In this document: positions 42,802 to 50,572 of the stretch, piece by piece | How positions within the stretch are numbered: position 1 is the stretch's first letter | Layout: the number at the start of each line of letters is the position of its first letter | DNA from: Streptomyces tailanensis | GTDB lineage: Bacteria > Actinomycetota > Actinomycetes > Streptomycetales > Streptomycetaceae | Length of the DNA: 64,000 bases | Direction of reading: 5' to 3' | Assembly (NCBI RefSeq): GCF_008386495.1 | Contig: NZ_VTHJ01000029.1 | Coordinates: 1-64,000, forward strand | Position numbers and translations under genes: made by a program | The notes under the pieces: generated by a model | What the model was told of the DNA's origin: nothing | The model's input: only the letters and a program-made list of their open reading frames with translations | The model's database searches: none

Positions 42802-44322
42802 TCAGTGGCCTGCGGTGAGCTGGCCGGCGAGGCGTTCGTGCATGTCCGCGCTGGGCTCGTTCAGGCCGATGATGGTGACCTTCTTGCCGCGCTGCTTGTA
42901 CTTGGTCTCGATGGCGTCCAGGGCGGCCACTGACGAGGCGTCCCAGATGTGGGCGTCGGTGAGGTCTATGACGACGTCGTCCGGGTCGTCCTTGTAGTTG
43001 AACTGGTAGACGAGGTCGTTGGACGAGGCGAAGAACAGCTCGCCGGTAACGGCGTAGACGACCTGGTTGCCGTCGGGGTCGACGACGCCGGAGACGTTGG
43101 CGAGGTGGGCGACGCGCTTGGCGAAGATCACCATGGCGGTGATGGAGCCGAGGACGACACCGATGGCGAGGTTGTGGGTGGCGACCACGGCGGCGACGGT
43201 GACGACCATGACGGTGGTCTCGCCCAGCGGCATCCGCTTCAGCGTCTTGGGCTGGATGGAGTGCCAGTCGAAGGTGGCGACCGACACCAGGATCATGACG
43301 GCGACCAGGGCGGCCATCGGAATGTCGGAGACGACAGGGCCGAAGGCGATGCACAGGACCATCAGGAAGGACCCGGCCAGGAAGGTCGACAGGCGGGTGC
43401 GGGCGCCGGACGTCTTCACGTTGATCATCGTCTGGCCGATCATGGCGCAGCCGCCCATGCCGCCGAAGAAGCCGGTGACGATGTTGGCGATGCCCTGGCC
43501 GATGGACTCACGGGTCTTGTTGGAGTGGGTGTCGGTGATGTCGTCTACCAGCTTGGCCGTCATCAGCGACTCCATCAGCCCGACCAGCGCGAAGGCGAAC
43601 GCGTACGGGGCGATGATGGTCAGCGTGTCCAGCGTGAACGGCACGTCGGGCAAGCCCGGGACCGGGAGCGAGGAGGGCAGGTCGCCCTTGTCGCCGACGT
43701 TGGGGACGGCGATGCCCGCGGCGACGGTGATGACCGTGAGGATGACGATGGAGACCAGGGGGGCCGGGACGGTCTTGGTGATCTTCGGGAAGAGCACCAT
43801 GAGCGCGAGGCCGCCGGCGATCAGCGGGTAGACGGCCCACGGGACGTCGTGCATCTCGGGCACCTGGGCCATGAAGATGAGGATGGCGAGGGCGTTGACG
43901 AAGCCCACCATCACCGAGCGCGGCACGAATCGCATCAGCTTGGCGACGCCCAGCGCACCGAGAACGATCTGGATGAGCCCGCCGAGGATGACGGCGGCGA
44001 TCAGGTAACCCAGGCCATAGTCGTGGTTGAGCGGCGCGATGACCAGCGCCATCGCGCCGGTCGCGGCGGAGATCATGGCCGTGCGGCCACCGACGAACGA
44101 GATCACCACAGCCATGGTGAACGACGCGAACAGGCCGATCGCCGGGTCGACCCCGGCGATGATCGAGAAGGAGATGGCCTCAGGGATCAGTGCCAGCGCC
44201 ACCACCAGACCGGCCAGCACCTCGGTGCGGAAGACCTTCGGGGAATCGAGCCAGTCGGGCTTGACTGTGCCCTTTGAAAAACGGGCGCGCAGCTTGGGGC
44301 CTGCGGACAGCAGTGAAGACAT
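42802..44322 (-). CDS. SulP-family transporter with STAS domain, divergent from MerR
   Basis: This 506-residue protein has about 10-12 helices, early EVLAGLVVALALIPEAISFS and AAGAMALV-like segments, the GGMGGCAMIGQTMINVKTSG region and a C-terminal STAS domain (DVVIDLTDAHIWDASSVAAL, about residue 455). It belongs to the SulP group that includes BicA-like bicarbonate transporters as well as sulfate permeases; the substrate is not provable here. ATG 44322 is preferred over the longer frame. MerR1 lies on the other side of a 396-base gap that contains one of the shared 26-bp dyads, so this transporter is the probable MerR1 target. Confidence 0.9.
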   Translation of the reverse strand: MSSLLSAGPKLRARFSKGTVKPDWLDSPKVFRTEVLAGLVVALALIPEAISFSIIAGVDPAIGLFASFTMAVVISFVGGRTAMISAATGAMALVIAPLNHDYGLGYLIAAVILGGLIQIVLGALGVAKLMRFVPRSVMVGFVNALAILIFMAQVPEMHDVPWAVYPLIAGGLALMVLFPKITKTVPAPLVSIVILTVITVAAGIAVPNVGDKGDLPSSLPVPGLPDVPFTLDTLTIIAPYAFAFALVGLMESLMTAKLVDDITDTHSNKTRESIGQGIANIVTGFFGGMGGCAMIGQTMINVKTSGARTRLSTFLAGSFLMVLCIAFGPVVSDIPMAALVAVMILVSVATFDWHSIQPKTLKRMPLGETTVMVVTVAAVVATHNLAIGVVLGSITAMVIFAKRVAHLANVSGVVDPDGNQVVYAVTGELFFASSNDLVYQFNYKDDPDDVVIDLTDAHIWDASSVAALDAIETKYKQRGKKVTIIGLNEPSADMHERLAGQLTAGH

Positions 44323-44578
44323 GCAACCGTTTCTGTTCGGGCGCGCACATCCACCTGCTGGATGTGCGCGCGTCGTACTCGACTCCACGCAAGGGGCGGA
44401 AGTCCCCGGCGGCCCGGCCTCGACGGGGGCCCTGCCGGATGGAGTGGCAGCCTTCGCGGCTGCCGGTCGGGCATCATTGCCCGGAAGTCTGCGGGTGCCG
44501 GCGGGGCCCGGTCGGGGCCCGCGCTCTGCCGGGGCCGCCCTGGCTGCGCCTTTACAGCGTGGCTGCCCTCGCAAAAAG

Positions 44579-44604
44579 ACTCTACCCTGACGTGAGGTGA
44601 GAGT
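44579..44604. promoter_or_regulatory. MerR-type dyad between sulP and merR1
   Basis: A 26-base site: ACTCTACCCTGAC against GTGAGGTGAGAGT, 10 of 13 positions symmetric about AC/GT. It matches the sites at 47046, 49319, 46070 and 50573. The gap (44323-44718) otherwise holds no gene. Confidence 0.65.
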
Positions 44605-44718
44605 GCGACCTGTGGCTTGTGAAATGCAGGTGAACACGGCCTCGGATCATGTGATTCCAGACACGTATGCTGGAGCACTTCGAACGTTCGAACGCGGCGG
44701 GACGCAGAAGGAGAAGGC

Positions 44719-45126
44719 GTGACGATGACTGAGCGGCAGATGCAGATCGGCGAGGTGGCCGAGCGGACCGGTTTGTCGCTGCGCACGATCCGCCACTACG
44801 AGGAAGTCGGCCTCGTCATCCCGTCCGCCCGCAGCAAGGGCGGCTTCCGTCTCTACACCGAGGCCGACGTCGAGCGCCTGATGGTCATCCGCCGCATGAA
44901 GCCGCTGGACTTCTCGCTGGAGGAGATGCGGGACCTGCTGGAGATCACCGACCGCATCGCCGACACCGACAAGCCGCCCGCCGGCGAGGAGATGGAGCGG
45001 CTGCGCGAGCGCCTCGACTCCTACCGGAAGGTGGCCGACGCCCGCTGCGAAACGCTGCGCGCCCAACTGATGGCCGCCGAGGACTTCGCCACCACGCTCC
45101 GCCGCAGGCTCGGCACAGGGAACTGA
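44719..45126 (+). CDS. MerR-family regulator 1
   Basis: This 135-residue protein has a winged helix at the start (QIGEVAERTGLSLRTIRHYE, EVGLVIPSARSKGGFRLYTE), a long dimerisation helix and a C-terminal segment with a single Cys (DARCETLRAQLMAAEDFATT). The short C-terminus with one Cys suggests sensing of a metal, thiol stress or another small cue. GTG 44719 has AGAAGGAG 5 bases upstream; ATG 44725 is also possible. It is closely related to MerR2 at 48835-49263, and dyads of the same shape lie beside both genes. It probably controls the divergent SulP gene. Confidence 0.88.
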   Translation: MTMTERQMQIGEVAERTGLSLRTIRHYEEVGLVIPSARSKGGFRLYTEADVERLMVIRRMKPLDFSLEEMRDLLEITDRIADTDKPPAGEEMERLRERLDSYRKVADARCETLRAQLMAAEDFATTLRRRLGTGN

Positions 45127-45128
45127 CA

Positions 45129-45163
45129 GCGGCGCGCGAGGGGACATTCTCCTCACGCGCCGC
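45129..45163. terminator. Hairpin between merR1 and a VOC gene fragment
   Basis: gcggcgcgcgagg (45129-45141) pairs with cctcacgcgccgc (45151-45163) with one mismatch. It lies just past the merR1 stop and between convergent genes. Confidence 0.65.
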
Positions 45164-45177
45164 CCGGCCGACTCCGC

Positions 45178-45405
45178 TTACGAGGCTGTCGGCTCACCGC
45201 TGCCGTAAGGACGGGTGATGACCTCCATGCCGTGTCCGGCGGGGTCCATGAAGTACATACCGCGCCCGCCGTCGTTGCGGTTGATCTCGCCAGGCTTCTT
45301 GCCGTGCGGATCGGTCCAGTACGTGATCTCGGCATCCTGGATCCGCTGGAAGATGGCGTCGAACTCACCCGGACGGTGACCGACACGCGATGCCGTGCCG
45401 TCATC
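45178..45405 (-). pseudogene. C-terminal fragment of a glyoxalase/VOC-family protein
   Basis: The frame reads DDGTASRVGHRPGEFDAIFQ, RIQDAEITYWTDPHGKKPGE, INRNDGGRGMYFMDPAGHGM and EVITRPYGS to the TAA at 45178. It matches the second half of single-domain VOC proteins, with the metal-site Glu in GMEVIT and the GRGMYFMDPAGH strand-turn. A TAG precedes it immediately and no start codon is available, so the N-terminal half is lost. Inactive remnant. Confidence 0.7.
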
Positions 45406-45480
45406 CTAAAGGGCCAATGCCCCGTCGCCCCAAGGTATTTCGTCGGTCAGAGGCTGCCCATACGTGGGCGGCTGCGTCCT

Positions 45481-45732
45481 TCAGTACGCCCACCACCGGC
45501 CCGAGTCGCTTTGCCGTACCCAGCACGCGATGCCGTCCTCGCCGATCACGCGCACGTGGGCGCTGTCGAGGCGATCGGCCTTGACGCTGCAGGCTCGGGA
45601 CCAGTTGCCGCGGGCGTCCACGTTCTCGAAGGCCACGTCCCCGGCGTCGGTGCGGGTGGCCCGTCCGGCGGTGAGGATCATCTCGGAGCCGTCGGTCAGA
45701 TTCACCATGAACGTTCCCATCGGCGTTCTCAT
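45481..45732 (-). CDS. Small protein A of a tandem paralogous pair (83 aa)
   Basis: The protein is beta-rich and ends GRWWAY. It aligns with the gene upstream (45797-46024): MVNLTDGSEMILTAGRATRT against MLQLAHGEDAVIEADAAGRT, and ENVDARGNWSRACSVKADRL against ERTDLHGNSERVHTYRVDTV; both end G-x-WW-x-Y. The start is ATG 45732, or more likely ATG 45720, which has GATGAG-like purines upstream. A 9-bp hairpin separates the pair. The function and family are unknown. It probably belongs to the MerR-dyad regulon through the site at 46059-46095. Confidence 0.65.
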   Translation of the reverse strand: MRTPMGTFMVNLTDGSEMILTAGRATRTDAGDVAFENVDARGNWSRACSVKADRLDSAHVRVIGEDGIACWVRQSDSGRWWAY

Positions 45733-45741
45733 CCTCTCGGC

Positions 45742-45769
45742 GTGGACTGCGCGTGAGCGTGCAGTCCAC
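45742..45769. terminator. Intergenic 9-bp hairpin in the small-protein pair
   Basis: gtggactgc (45742-45750) and gcagtccac (45761-45769) are exact reverse complements with a 10-base loop. It may be an attenuator, a processing site or an extra operator. Confidence 0.5.
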
Positions 45770-45796
45770 CCCTGCCCCGGCGGGCAGGCGGCCGCT

Positions 45797-46024
45797 TCAG
45801 TAGCACCACCAGGTGCCGTCGGGCGGCTGTGGAATCCAGTGGTAGCCGCCGCCGTCGGCGGGGCCGCGCCGGAAGACGGCCGTCACCGTGTCCACCCGGT
45901 ACGTGTGCACCCGCTCGGAGTTGCCGTGCAGGTCGGTGCGCTCCAGCACGATCTCGCCCGACGCGGTGCGCCCGGCGGCGTCCGCCTCGATCACGGCGTC
46001 CTCGCCGTGGGCCAGCTGCAGCAT
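45797..46024 (-). CDS. Small protein B of a tandem paralogous pair (75 aa)
   Basis: MLQLAHGEDAVIEADAAGRT, GEIVLERTDLHGNSERVHTY and a C-terminus IPQPPDGTWWCY. It is a paralogue of the next gene downstream (see the entry at 45481). It appears to be a small all-beta domain whose C-terminal aromatic cluster (WW-x-Y) is conserved in both copies. No Shine-Dalgarno sequence is seen before ATG 46024, so leaderless translation is possible. A MerR-type dyad lies about 35-70 bases upstream. Function unknown. Confidence 0.65.
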   Translation of the reverse strand: MLQLAHGEDAVIEADAAGRTASGEIVLERTDLHGNSERVHTYRVDTVTAVFRRGPADGGGYHWIPQPPDGTWWCY

Positions 46025-46058
46025 GGAGTTTGCCGCTTGTGAATTACGCCTACAGTTG

Positions 46059-46095
46059 GAGAGTCGTCTTACAGACTCTCACGTGTCAATAGAGT
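46059..46095. promoter_or_regulatory. Overlapping dyads upstream of the small-protein pair
   Basis: gagagtc (46059-46065) and gactctc (46074-46080) form a perfect inverted repeat with an 8-base spacer. A second, CACGTG-centred site (46070-46095) resembles the MerR dyads elsewhere. A TTGACA is present on the minus strand at about 46084-46089. Confidence 0.55.
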
Positions 46096-46196
46096 CTTGA
46101 CGAGCCAGCCGATCCACTGGACAGGTCCGGCCGGCGCGGCGGCGCCGGTAAGCCCTCCACTCGGCGGTGGTCGGGGCCGCCACACCCTTTCCCGCC

Positions 46197-47000
46197 TCAG
46201 CCGCCGCCTCGGCGGAGCTTCGCGGCCGGGTCGGAAGCGAGCCGGCCACGGGCGCCCCAGAAGTCGATGGCCCGCAGGATGGTGCCCAGGGCGCGCTGCG
46301 CGGCCGCACTGTTCCGGTCGCCCCAGTGCCCGTCGCACCAGGCGGCCAGGCTGTCGGCGGCGTCGGGTTCGTCCGGGACGCCGAGGCGCTCGTGCGAGCC
46401 GAGATGAGTGCCCAGCACCAGCATGGCGGTGTGATCGACCTCGCCGGAGGCTTCGGCGAGAAAGCCGGCGATCGCCTGCCGCACGGTCGGCACCACAGAG
46501 GGCGCCGCCGGGCGAGGACGGCTACGCGCGGCCCGGGGCTGCGCGGGAGGGCCCGCCGACCGCGCAGGACCCCTGGCCGGTTTCGCCGCCGCCGGGTCGG
46601 GTTGCGCGACGGGCCGCGGGGCCGGTGTGGCGGTCGGCGCCGGGCGCGGCGCGGGCCCCGTTGAGGGCCGCTCCCCGGGCCCGTACAGGCAGTTGGAGAC
46701 GTAGTCGCCGGGGACGGGCGTGTTCTGGGCGATGGAGGTCTCAAGCACCTCGGCGTCGCAGGTCCGACACAGCGACACCTCGCGCCAGCCGATGATCGAC
46801 AGCTGGGTGCCGCGCGAGTGGCGGGTCATCGACTGCGGCCTCTCCACGATGTCCTGGCCGCCGCAGCCCGCGCAGCGGGGAGCGCCCCGCATCCACTGGG
46901 CCCCGCACGACAGGCAGGTAACCCGGATGTCACCCTCGCAGGGCTCCCCGCGCAGCTCCTCGCCCTCCCCGCACGACGGGCACTCCGCCACACCCGCCAT
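46197..47000 (-). CDS. Four-CxxC zinc-ribbon protein with helical C-terminal domain
   Basis: This is a 267-residue protein. Zinc-ribbon pairs CPSC (residue 8), CLSC (about 29), CAGC (about 43) and CRTC (about 78) lie in the first 80 residues. A Pro/Ala-rich linker of about 70 residues follows, then a helical domain (VRQAIAGFLAEASGEVDHTA and AQRALGTILRAIDFWGARG). The ATG at 47000 has GGGAGGGAAGG upstream. It could bind nucleic acid or act as an adaptor. The 26-bp dyad at 47046-47071 lies just upstream, placing it in the putative MerR regulon. Family not recognised. Confidence 0.7.
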   Translation of the reverse strand: MAGVAECPSCGEGEELRGEPCEGDIRVTCLSCGAQWMRGAPRCAGCGGQDIVERPQSMTRHSRGTQLSIIGWREVSLCRTCDAEVLETSIAQNTPVPGDYVSNCLYGPGERPSTGPAPRPAPTATPAPRPVAQPDPAAAKPARGPARSAGPPAQPRAARSRPRPAAPSVVPTVRQAIAGFLAEASGEVDHTAMLVLGTHLGSHERLGVPDEPDAADSLAAWCDGHWGDRNSAAAQRALGTILRAIDFWGARGRLASDPAAKLRRGGG

Positions 47001-47045
47001 CGGCCTTCCCTCCCGGCTGCCTCATCAGACTGCGCACGCCATTCA

Positions 47046-47071
47046 AGTCTACCTTCACGTGAGTGTAGACT
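47046..47071. promoter_or_regulatory. MerR-type dyad upstream of the zinc-ribbon gene
   Basis: AGTCTACCTTCAC (47046-47058) against GTGAGTGTAGACT (47059-47071): 11 of 13 positions symmetric, centre CACGTG. It lies 46 bases upstream of ATG 47000 (minus strand). Confidence 0.7.
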
Positions 47072-47236
47072 CCGGAGTGGATGATCAACGGCCGAGCATG
47101 CCGGTGGTGACGCGGCAGGAGGTCGGCGCCCGCACACCCCTGGCGTTCAGGTCCGGCCGGGTCCGCAGGACAACCTGTCCACCGTCGCGCGGGCGGCCGG
47201 CGGGAAGTGATGGAGACCCTGGCGCCGCGACATGCC

Positions 47237-48838
47237 CTATTCGTGTGCGGCGAGGAGGTGCTCGAGCCGGGCGTCGGGAAACTCCCGCTCGAAGGAGCCG
47301 GCCTGCCAGCGGTCCGGGAACAGGGCGAGGACGGCCTTGTCGCGGATACGGGTCAGCGCCTCGCCCTTGACCAGCCGAGAGCGGTTGAGCGCCTCACCTC
47401 CGGCCGTGTCCGTCGCCCGCGCCAGATGGTAGGGCAGCATCTCCAGCCGTACAGGCGCGGAGAACTCGCCCGCCATCCGCGCGGAAACGACATCGAACTG
47501 CATCGGCCCCACCGCGGCGAGCACCGGCGCCTGATCGCCGCGCACATCCGACACCAGGACCTGCACCACGCCCTCCTCATCCAACTGGGCGATGCCGCGC
47601 CGGAACTGCTTGGAGCGGCCGATGTCCACGGGGCGCACGACGGCGAAGTGCTCCGGGGCGAAGGTCGGCATGGACGGAAAGAGGGCGGGCGGCCCGTCGT
47701 AGAGGGTGTCGCCCACGCGCAGGGCGGCGGCGTTGACCAGGCCGACCACGTCACCGGGGTAGGCGGTGTCGACCATGGAGCGATCCTGTCCGAAGACGCT
47801 GTGCGCGTACTTGGTGGCGAACGGCTTGCCGGAGGCGGCGCGGGTGACGGTCGCTCCCCGTTCGAACATGCCCGAGCACACCCGCAGGAACGCGATCCGG
47901 TCGCGGTGCGAGGGGTCCATGTTCGCCTGCACCTTGAACACCAGTCCGGAGAAGGGCGCGTCGACCGGGCGGCTGCCGCCACCCTCCAGCCCACGGGGGC
48001 CGGGCGGTGGGGCGAGGTCGACGACGGCGTCCAGAAGCAGCCGAACGCCGATGTTGGACAGGGCGGCCCCGAAGAAGACCGGCGTGGAGGTACCGGCCAG
48101 GAACGAGGGGCGGTCGAACTCAGCCCCGTCCGCCCGCAGGAGTTCCAGCTCGTCGGTGGCCTGCGCCCAGTCGGCGCCCTCCTCCAAGGCGGCCTGCTCG
48201 GCGGGGATCGGCTCCTCGACGGCTTCGTGGGCACCGCCGGGCGCCCGGGTGTAGCGCAGCATCCGGCCGGGTTCGCGTACGTCGATCAGTCCGCGCAGGT
48301 ATCCGGCGGTGCCGACCGGCCAGGTGATGGGGGTGGGCCTGAGGCGGAACTCGCGCTCGATCTCGTCGAGCAGCTCCAGCGCCTCGCGCCCCGGGCGGTC
48401 CCACTTGTTGACGAACGTGATCACCGGAATGCCGCGGTGGCGGCAGACGTCGAAGAGCTTGCGGGTCTGCTCCTCCAGGCCCTTGGCCGCGTCGATGAGC
48501 ATCACCGCGCAGTCCACCGCCGCCAGCACCCGGTAGGTGTCCTCGGAGAAGTCCGCGTGCCCAGGAGTGTCCAGCAGATTCAGCACGCAGTCGCGGTGGG
48601 CGAACTGCAGCACCGCCGACGTGACGGAGATGCCGCGGGCCTTCTCCATCTCCATCCAGTCCGAAGACACCCCGCGGCGCCCGGACTTGCCGTGCACCGC
48701 ACCCGCCTCGGTTATCGCGTGCGCATGCAGGGCGAGGGCCTCGGTGAGCGTGGACTTGCCCGCGTCCGGATGGCTGATCACCGCGAACGTCCGCCGCCGG
48801 GCGGCCTCGGAGGCCGCCCATTCACTGGTGGCGTTCAC
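47237..48838 (-). CDS. prfC: Peptide chain release factor 3 (GTPase)
   Basis: This 533-residue RF3 recycles RF1/RF2 from the ribosome using GTP. Motifs seen: G1 SHPDAGKSTLTEALAL (about residue 22), switch II LLDTPGHADFSEDTYR (about 88), G4 TFVNKWDRPG (about 141), then an EF-Tu-like domain 2 (FSGLVFKVQANMDPSHRDRI) and the RF3-specific C-terminal region (GPMQFDVVSARM). The start GTG 48838 overlaps the MerR2 stop (GTGA), so it is translationally coupled to a regulator, unusual for RF3. RF3 also acts in ribosome quality control and rescue of stalled complexes, which may explain stress regulation. Confidence 0.93.
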   Translation of the reverse strand: MNATSEWAASEAARRRTFAVISHPDAGKSTLTEALALHAHAITEAGAVHGKSGRRGVSSDWMEMEKARGISVTSAVLQFAHRDCVLNLLDTPGHADFSEDTYRVLAAVDCAVMLIDAAKGLEEQTRKLFDVCRHRGIPVITFVNKWDRPGREALELLDEIEREFRLRPTPITWPVGTAGYLRGLIDVREPGRMLRYTRAPGGAHEAVEEPIPAEQAALEEGADWAQATDELELLRADGAEFDRPSFLAGTSTPVFFGAALSNIGVRLLLDAVVDLAPPPGPRGLEGGGSRPVDAPFSGLVFKVQANMDPSHRDRIAFLRVCSGMFERGATVTRAASGKPFATKYAHSVFGQDRSMVDTAYPGDVVGLVNAAALRVGDTLYDGPPALFPSMPTFAPEHFAVVRPVDIGRSKQFRRGIAQLDEEGVVQVLVSDVRGDQAPVLAAVGPMQFDVVSARMAGEFSAPVRLEMLPYHLARATDTAGGEALNRSRLVKGEALTRIRDKAVLALFPDRWQAGSFEREFPDARLEHLLAAHE

Positions 48839-49263
48839 CGCACCGCCTTCACGGCCGTCGTGGGGGCATCAAGGAGCTTGGCCAGGTGCCCGTGCAGGGA
48901 GTGGGCGAATTCCTCCGCCGACGCCGGCTCCCGGCGCAGGTCCACGCACCGTGCATCGGCCTCCACCCAGTACTTCCGCAACATCGCCACCAGTTCCTCG
49001 TGCGCTTCCTCGTCGTTCTCGGGCAAGGGCCCGCCCGCGTCGGGCAGCCGCTCCAGGACGTCCGGCAGTGCCCGTACGTCCTCCAGGCAGAGGCCGAGCG
49101 GGCGCATCCGGCGCACCAGTGCCAGCCTGCGCACCTCCGCCTCCGTATAGAGGCGGAAGCCGCCCGTACTGCGCTCGCTGGGCGCGACCACGCCGACGTC
49201 CTCGTAGTGGCGGATCGTGCGCAGCGACAAGCCCGTGCGCTCGGACAGCTCGCCGATCCGCAT
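48835..49263 (-). CDS. MerR-family regulator 2, coupled to prfC
   Basis: About 142 residues: winged helix RIGELSERTGLSLRTIRHYE then DVGVVAPSERSTGGFRLYTE, a dimer helix and a C-terminus with one Cys (EADARCVDLRREPASAEEF). It is clearly a paralogue of MerR1 (44719-45126). ATG 49263 has GGAAGG upstream with short spacing; GTG 49278 adds five residues. A near-perfect 38-bp palindrome lies 41-93 bases upstream, the expected autoregulatory site. Overlaps prfC by 4 bases. Confidence 0.88.
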   Translation of the reverse strand: MRIGELSERTGLSLRTIRHYEDVGVVAPSERSTGGFRLYTEAEVRRLALVRRMRPLGLCLEDVRALPDVLERLPDAGGPLPENDEEAHEELVAMLRKYWVEADARCVDLRREPASAEEFAHSLHGHLAKLLDAPTTAVKAVR

Positions 49264-49318
49264 CAGCCTTCCGCCCACGGCTCCACCACCTCGCGTCGCC
49301 CGCCCGGCTCCCTTGCCT

Positions 49319-49356
49319 ACTACAAACTTACCCTGACGTTAGGGTAGGTTTGTAGT
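49319..49356. promoter_or_regulatory. 38-bp near-perfect palindrome upstream of merR2-prfC
   Basis: The 19-base arms 49319-49337 and 49338-49356 are complementary at 17 positions. The inner part (ACTTACCCTGAC / GTTAGGGTAGGT) matches the dyads at 44579 and 47046. It is the strongest of the set. Confidence 0.8.
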
Positions 49357-49396
49357 CGCTGCAACGAGATGGCCTGACAGGCCGCCGTCGTTGCCA

Positions 49397-49434
49397 GGCG
49401 GCGCCGCCCTCATCCCCCGAGGGGCGGCGCCGCC
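49397..49434. terminator. 13-bp GC-rich hairpin
   Basis: ggcggcgccgccc (49397-49409) and gggcggcgccgcc (49422-49434) are exact complements around a 12-base loop. It lies between the MerR2 operator and the pfk remnant and may have ended a transcript entering from the right or left. Confidence 0.55.
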
Positions 49435-49505
49435 CCTTGACCGCCAATGGGCATGAGCCGGCGCGCCGCCGGCAGCCCGATCCCGCTCAGGAAGCGGCAC
49501 CGCAA

Positions 49506-49849
49506 AGCGTCTTGGTGTCCTCGCGTCCGGTGGCGACAGCCGCGGCCTGAACGCCGTCATCCGGTCCGTCGCGCATTGCGCCGTCGTCGACCACGGCGAC
49601 GAGGTCATCGGCTTCCGGGACGGCTGGAAGGGCCTCGTGGAGTGCGACTACCTCAAGCTCGACCTCGACGCGGTGAGCGGCGTCCTGGCTCGCGGCGGCA
49701 CCATCCTCGGCTCCTCCCGGTTCCAGCCTGCGCATCTGCGTGACGGTGCGGAGCGGGCCAAGGGGCATCTCCGTAAAGCAGTTGCGGGACCGGCCCGGCA
49801 CGCAGCCACAATCGGCGCAGCACACGTCCCGGCATGTGGAGGAGCATAC
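49506..49849 (+). pseudogene. 5' fragment of a 6-phosphofructokinase gene
   Basis: The frame reads KRLGVLASGGDSRGLNAVIR, then GFRDGWKGLVECDYLKLDLD and GILARGGTILG-like SGVLARGGTILGSSRFQP. It matches the first 100 or so residues of PfkA-type ATP-phosphofructokinases (GGD nucleotide loop, G-F-x-DGW, GTxLGSSR). The start codon is lost (AKR in place of M-x-R), and the similarity ends at about 49795 where the frame continues into the next gene. The rest of pfkA, including the catalytic TIDND region, is missing. It is a remnant of a third or secondary phosphofructokinase. Confidence 0.7.
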
Positions 49850-50491
49850 GTGATCAGCCCTGCCTTCCCTCGTATCGCACGATCTGATGTGCCCCTCATC
49901 GTCATCGGCACCCGCTACGCAGGCGGTCCCGACCACCAGCGACGGATGGCTGACGCCGATGCCCACGAGTTCGACCGCGGCCCCTGGGCCGGCGGACGTG
50001 CCGTCATCACCTGGTTTCTGAGCATGGACGGCGAGACGTTGCTGACCTGTGCCCAATGGGACAGCGACGCGGCATACGACGCGTACCTGCGAGGCAACGG
50101 CCCGGCGACCCCGCTCGCCGGACCGCCCGGCTACCGGCTGTACCGCAGCCTGGCCGAGGAGGGCGAGACCCGCACCCCCGGCTGCCTGATCACCGCAGCC
50201 TTCGACGTGGACGGACCCGAGCGGCAGCGGTACTTCACCGACGCCGTCATCGCGGCCCAGCCCGAGGAGGGCGGGCACCCGGGAGCGATCTCGGCGCACT
50301 TCCTGCTGAGCACCGACGGAACCCGGGTGCTCCTCTACACGGAATGGACCAGCACCGAGGCCCACCAGGAGGCGGCCGAGGCGGGCGATCACGACAAGGG
50401 ACACGACATCTTCTCCAGCACACCCGGCGTACGGCTCACCCACGGCAACCGCTACCACCTCCACCGCGCGCTGTCCCGTCCGCTGCCGTAG
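49850..50491 (+). CDS. Two-domain antibiotic-biosynthesis-monooxygenase-like protein
   Basis: About 213 residues with two ABM-type halves: residues about 10-105 (VPLIVIGTRYAGGPDHQRRM to GPPGYRLYRSL, with WDSDAAYDAYLRG) and about 115-205 (TAAFDVDGPERQRYFTDAVI to GVRLTHGNRYHLHRAL, with EWTSTEAHQEA). GTG 49850 is chosen because GGAGGAG lies 5 bases upstream; the open frame further upstream is the phosphofructokinase remnant, not this protein. A role in quinone or secondary-metabolite oxidation, or heme handling, is possible but unproven. Confidence 0.75.
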   Translation: MISPAFPRIARSDVPLIVIGTRYAGGPDHQRRMADADAHEFDRGPWAGGRAVITWFLSMDGETLLTCAQWDSDAAYDAYLRGNGPATPLAGPPGYRLYRSLAEEGETRTPGCLITAAFDVDGPERQRYFTDAVIAAQPEEGGHPGAISAHFLLSTDGTRVLLYTEWTSTEAHQEAAEAGDHDKGHDIFSSTPGVRLTHGNRYHLHRALSRPLP

Positions 50492-50572
50492 CGGCCCCGC
50501 TCCGACGGCTGAACGCCTCGGCCTCGCCGTGCTGAACCGGCTGGTTGGGCAGCCAATGAATCACCTCGGCAG

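Noticed and set aside
42581-42997. Long rightward frame continuing from the CcdA-NifS chimera
   Set aside because: Beyond about 42580 it is Ser/Arg-rich and antisense to a small leftward ORF, a terminator and the SulP gene end.
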